Source: Acidimicrobiales bacterium (GTDB taxonomy: Bacteria > Actinomycetota > Acidimicrobiia > Acidimicrobiales > JABEUL01). Taken from it: 9,057 bases of DNA. Numbering within the stretch: position 1 is the first letter of the stretch; each line of letters begins with the position of its first letter. The position numbers and the translations under genes were made by a program. The DNA is taken from the NCBI GenBank assembly GCA_013044465.1, contig JABEUL010000236.1, positions 1 to 9,057 on the forward strand. Reading direction: 5' to 3'. Positions 6,040 to 9,057 of this stretch are shown here, piece after piece. A model generated the notes under the pieces. It searched no databases. It was not told where the DNA came from and worked only from the letters and a program-made list of their open reading frames with translations.

Positions 6040-7920
6040 ATGACCAGCGAAACTCATACAGTTGAAACACAAAGCATTGACCGCGTAGTTCTTCGATTTG
6101 CAGGGGATTCTGGCGATGGGATGCAGCTAACAGGCGATCGCTTTACCGAGAGCAGCGCAATATTTGGAAATGATTTAGCTACATTTCCTAATTACCCAGC
6201 TGAAATTCGTGCCCCGGCAGGGACACTGGCAGGAGTTAGCGCATTTCAAGTACACATTGCCGATCATGATATTTTAACCCCTGGGGATAGTCCAAATGTT
6301 CTAATAGCTATGAATCCGGCCGCTCTAAAGGCAAATATTGGTGATGTTGAGTCTGGCGGAGTATTAATTGTTAATTCTGATGCCTTTGATGAAAGGTCCC
6401 TGACAAAAGCTGGATATGGAACTAATCCGCTTGTCGATGGTTCACTAGATGGCTACATTGTCTACGAAGTACCTATGACTTCGATGACAATTGAAGCTGC
6501 TAAAGATACAGGTGCTAAACCAAGGGACGCAGAGAGATCAAAGAACTTCTTTGCCCTTGGACTTGTATCTTGGATGTATTCCAGACCGGAAAATGACACA
6601 CTTGAATGGATTGCAAATCGTTACAAGGGGAAAGATACTGTCATTGCCTCAAATGTCAAAGCATTTAAAGCAGGTCATGCTTTTGGAGAAACCGCCGAGA
6701 TATTTTCCAACTCTTTTGTAATTAAACCCGCTCACCTAGAACCAGGGGAGTACACAAACATTACGGGCAATCAAGCAGCAGCATGGGGTGTTGTAGCGGC
6801 AGGTTACTTAAGTGGTCTTCAGGTATTTTTAGGATCTTATCCCATCACTCCAGCCTCAGATATTCTCCACGAACTTTCCAAGTTGAGACATCACGGGGTC
6901 AAAACTTTTCAAGCTGAAGACGAGATTGCTGGAATCGGAGCCGCTTTAGGAGCTGCCTACGGAGGAGCTCTTGGAGTCACCACCACGAGTGGACCCGGAA
7001 TGGATCTAAAGTCAGAGACAATTGGACTGGCCGTCAGTCTTGAACTTCCACTTTTAATAATTGATGTGCAAAGGGCTGGACCTTCTACTGGTCTTCCCAC
7101 TAAAGCTGAACAGAGTGATCTATTGATGGCACTTCACGGTCGTCATGGCGAGTCACCGGTTCCAATTATTGCAGCCATGACTCCCGGTCACTGTTTTGAA
7201 GCGACAATTGAAGCTGTGAGAATTGCTATTACATATAGGACCCCAGTTATTTTGTTGACTGATGGTTATTTGGCAAATAGCTCTGAACCATGGAAGCTTC
7301 CAGACATAGGTAAATTTAAACTAATTGAAGTAAACTTTGCTACCGAGCCTAATCACGAAAATCCAGATGGGACAAAAAACTATTGGCCCTACAAGAGAGA
7401 CGCTGATACTTTGGCAAGGGAGTGGGCAATTCCGGGCACTCCAGGTATGGAGCACAGAATTGGTGGGCTTGAAAAAGCTGATGGTTCAGGAGCAGTTTCA
7501 TACGAGGCCAAGAATCACGGTTTGATGGTTGAGCTAAGGGCAAAGAAAATAGATGCAATAGCTAATTCAATTCCACTTCAAGAAGTAGATGATAAGGACG
7601 GCAACGCCAAGACGCTCGTAATCGGTTGGGGCTCCACTTACGGCGCAATCGCCGCTGGAGTCAGACGAGTGAGAGCTGGTGGAAACTCAGTTGCGCACTG
7701 TCATCTGACCCACATGAACCCACTTCCCTCAAATTTGGAAGAGATCATCAATAAGTACCAAAAAGTATTGGTTCCCGAGATGAACACCGGTCAGCTATCG
7801 AGCGTACTTAGAGCCAAGTTTTTGGTGGACGCTAAATCGTTGACCAAAGTGGAAGGAATTCCATTTAAGGCAGCTGAAATAGAACAAGCAATACTTTCAT
7901 GCATCAAAGAGGAGAGCTAA
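6040..7920 (+). CDS. korA: 2-oxoacid:ferredoxin oxidoreductase subunit alpha (KorA, fused gamma-alpha), probably 2-oxoglutarate
   Basis: Large subunit of the KorAB enzyme, which oxidatively decarboxylates a 2-oxoacid to acyl-CoA and CO2 with ferredoxin as electron acceptor, or runs in reverse. The 626 residues hold the gamma domain first (PF01558-like, about 16-220, with RFAGDSGDGMQLTG at 19-32), then the alpha pyrimidine-binding domain (PF01855-like, about 247-470, with YPITPASDI at 267-275, QAEDEIAGIGAALGAAYGGA at 291-310 and TTSGPGMDL at 315-323), then a C-terminal domain (about 525-605, with GWGSTYGA and PEMNTGQL). The mycobacterial KorA (about 650 residues) has the same fusion. No ferredoxin-like cysteine domain is present, so an external ferredoxin is needed. 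The ATG at 6040 follows the aldolase stop by one base; an upstream TTG would overlap it. 2-Oxoglutarate is inferred from family resemblance. Confidence 0.93.
   Translation: MTSETHTVETQSIDRVVLRFAGDSGDGMQLTGDRFTESSAIFGNDLATFPNYPAEIRAPAGTLAGVSAFQVHIADHDILTPGDSPNVLIAMNPAALKANIGDVESGGVLIVNSDAFDERSLTKAGYGTNPLVDGSLDGYIVYEVPMTSMTIEAAKDTGAKPRDAERSKNFFALGLVSWMYSRPENDTLEWIANRYKGKDTVIASNVKAFKAGHAFGETAEIFSNSFVIKPAHLEPGEYTNITGNQAAAWGVVAAGYLSGLQVFLGSYPITPASDILHELSKLRHHGVKTFQAEDEIAGIGAALGAAYGGALGVTTTSGPGMDLKSETIGLAVSLELPLLIIDVQRAGPSTGLPTKAEQSDLLMALHGRHGESPVPIIAAMTPGHCFEATIEAVRIAITYRTPVILLTDGYLANSSEPWKLPDIGKFKLIEVNFATEPNHENPDGTKNYWPYKRDADTLAREWAIPGTPGMEHRIGGLEKADGSGAVSYEAKNHGLMVELRAKKIDAIANSIPLQEVDDKDGNAKTLVIGWGSTYGAIAAGVRRVRAGGNSVAHCHLTHMNPLPSNLEEIINKYQKVLVPEMNTGQLSSVLRAKFLVDAKSLTKVEGIPFKAAEIEQAILSCIKEES
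7910..7914 (+). promoter_or_regulatory. Ribosome binding site of korB
   Basis: AGGAG lies five bases before the ATG at 7920, within the last codons of korA. It decides the korB start, against an in-frame ATG at 7899 that would add seven residues and has no ribosome site. It is the clearest Shine-Dalgarno in the window. Confidence 0.75.
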
Positions 7921-8969
7921 TGACAAAGCTAGATCAAAGCTCATCAAGTGGAGCAAACGGATCAGTCCCGGTTACAACCAAGAAGGATTGGACGAGCGAC
8001 CAAGAGGTTAGGTGGTGTCCGGGATGTGGGGACTACTCAATTCTAACGGCTGTTCAAATGCTTTTGCCTGAACTAAATGTCAAGCGAGAGAACACCGTGT
8101 TTGTCTCAGGAATTGGCTGTTCTGCCAGATTTCCCTATTACATGAATACCTATGGTGTGCACTCTATCCACGGGCGTGCCCCAGCATTTGCAACTGGACT
8201 TAGCGCCACTCGTCCAGATTTAGATGTTTGGGTAATTACTGGTGATGGAGATGCACTTTCCATTGGAGGAAACCACTTAATCCATTGCTTAAGAAGAAAC
8301 ATAAATGTTACAATTTTACTTTTCAATAATCAGATCTATGGCTTGACAAAAGGTCAGTACTCTCCAACCTCTGAACTTGGAAAAGTGACGAAATCCACTC
8401 CGTTTGGTTCCGTAGTTTCTCCGTTTAATCCTGTGAGCTTGGCTTTGGGCGCCGAGGCCTCATTTGTGGCGAGAACCCACGACATGGATCGAAAGCACAT
8501 GATGGAGACATTCAGGAGAGCCCACGATCACAAGGGGGCTTCTTTTGTCGAGATTTATCAGAACTGTAATGTCTTTAATGATGGTGCTTTTAGCCAAATA
8601 CTTGCTAAGGATGCACGTGGGGATAACTTGATTCCATTAGTACACGGTCAAGAGATTACTTTTGGAGAAAATAAGGGCGTCTATATGACAAGTTCAGGAT
8701 CTCTTGTAATTGCAAAGAAGGGTAGTGCACCGCATGGTTCGAACCTATTGGTCCACGATGAGCACCATATGGATCCCTCTCTGGCTTTTGCACTATCGAG
8801 GCTTGCCAACGGGCCATATTCTCCAACACCTATTGGAGTCTTTAGAGATGTCGAGCGTCCAGAATTTGGATCTGAACTTGCCAATCAGGTAGTTGATGCT
8901 AAGGAATCCAGAGGAAAAGGAAGTCTAGAAAAACTTCTCCATTCTGGAGTTACTTGGAAGGTCGATTAA
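7920..8969 (+). CDS. korB: 2-oxoacid:ferredoxin oxidoreductase subunit beta (KorB), TPP and [4Fe-4S] subunit
   Basis: Partner of KorA, 349 residues; binds thiamine diphosphate and one iron-sulfur cluster. The cluster ligands are visible as WCPGCGDYS (32-40; C33, C36), GIGCSARF (64-71; C67) and YQNCNVFNDG (213-222; C216), with spacing like the four cysteines of the Sulfolobus beta subunit. The TPP/Mg site is GDGDALSIGGNH (108-119) plus NNQIYGLTKGQYSPTS (136-151); the last stretch is typical of 2-oxoglutarate-type enzymes. The N-terminal 20 residues are Ser/Thr/Gly-rich and probably disordered. The ATG overlaps the korA stop by one base (TAATG), so the subunits are likely translationally coupled. 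A substrate other than 2-oxoglutarate cannot be excluded. Confidence 0.94.
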   Translation: MTKLDQSSSSGANGSVPVTTKKDWTSDQEVRWCPGCGDYSILTAVQMLLPELNVKRENTVFVSGIGCSARFPYYMNTYGVHSIHGRAPAFATGLSATRPDLDVWVITGDGDALSIGGNHLIHCLRRNINVTILLFNNQIYGLTKGQYSPTSELGKVTKSTPFGSVVSPFNPVSLALGAEASFVARTHDMDRKHMMETFRRAHDHKGASFVEIYQNCNVFNDGAFSQILAKDARGDNLIPLVHGQEITFGENKGVYMTSSGSLVIAKKGSAPHGSNLLVHDEHHMDPSLAFALSRLANGPYSPTPIGVFRDVERPEFGSELANQVVDAKESRGKGSLEKLLHSGVTWKVD

Positions 8970-9057
8970 GCCTCTAGGTTTCTAAACACCATCCCAGTTC
9001 GAGGTTTGGGTGTGAAAAATGTTGATTTCGGAGGCATTCTGAATCTTGCTTCTGAAC
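8966..9057 (-). CDS. Probable 3' end of a convergent gene, cut by window
   Basis: On the minus strand a frame is open from the right edge for 29 codons and ends LEA-stop; the visible tail reads TPKPRTGMVFRNLEA. Its TAA (8968-8966) shares the palindrome TTAA with the korB stop, so the two genes would end tail-to-tail with a 4-base overlap, like the 17-base convergent overlap at 701-717. I do not recognise the family. The plus strand is also open here in the korB frame, so the call rests mainly on plausible composition and the compact layout. Confidence 0.38.
   Translation of the reverse strand, partial: SEARFRMPPKSTFFTPKPRTGMVFRNLEA

Noticed and set aside
8970..9057. Plus-strand continuation of the korB frame after its stop (possible readthrough or new gene)
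   Set aside because: KorB already ends at a normal family length; the openness is probably a mirror of the minus-strand frame, and no start with a ribosome site is seen.
1..9057. CRISPR arrays, tRNA or rRNA genes, transposases, phage or toxin-antitoxin genes
   Set aside because: No regularly spaced repeats, RNA gene signatures or such protein families were found; all long frames are accounted for by metabolic or envelope genes.

Overview
The window is a compact piece of bacterial chromosome with moderate-to-low GC by eye. It carries seven complete or nearly complete protein genes, one gene cut by the left edge and a probable gene tail cut by the right edge. There are no RNA genes, insertion sequences, CRISPR arrays or phage genes. 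No stretch without a gene exceeds 300 bases; the longest is about 140 bases (4847-4988). The gene content points to an actinobacterium: the three-enzyme decaprenylphosphoryl-arabinose module (ubiA-dprE1-dprE2) is a hallmark of Actinomycetota, the left-edge protein resembles actinobacterial phosphodiester glycosidases, and the KorA/KorB pair has the mycobacterial layout. The AT-leaning composition argues against Mycobacterium or Streptomyces and suggests an uncultured, streamlined aquatic lineage (for example Acidimicrobiia or Nanopelagicales). That placement is inference.

Layout. (1) 1-717, plus strand: C-terminal part of a phosphodiester glycosidase (NAGPA-type) protein. (2) 3751-701, minus strand: ubiA, dprE1, dprE2 with overlapping ends (17 and 4 bases), which reads as one operon; dprE2 runs tail-to-tail into gene 1 with a 17-base overlap. 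(3) 3752-3817: a short divergent control region with direct and inverted repeats. (4) 3818-4846, plus strand: a LOG-family (TIGR00730-like) protein, longer than usual. (5) 4847-4988: intergenic region with possible promoters. (6) 4989-8969, plus strand: class I fructose-bisphosphate aldolase, korA, korB, separated by 1 base and then overlapping by 1 base, so probably one operon. (7) 8966-9057, minus strand: a likely convergent gene end that shares a TTAA palindrome with the korB stop.

How the genes work together. UbiA would join phosphoribose from PRPP to decaprenyl phosphate. After removal of the 5-phosphate by an enzyme not seen here, DprE1 oxidises the ribose at C2 and DprE2 reduces the keto sugar to the arabinose epimer, giving the arabinosyl donor for envelope arabinan. 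In the second operon the aldolase works in glycolysis/gluconeogenesis, and KorAB interconverts a 2-oxoacid (probably 2-oxoglutarate) and its acyl-CoA with ferredoxin, so the operon is a central-carbon unit.

I see no wholly new system. The points most worth a second look are the alanine in DprE1 at the position of the benzothiazinone-target cysteine, the repeat architecture between ubiA and the LOG gene, the enlarged LOG protein, and the pairing of an aldolase with KorAB.
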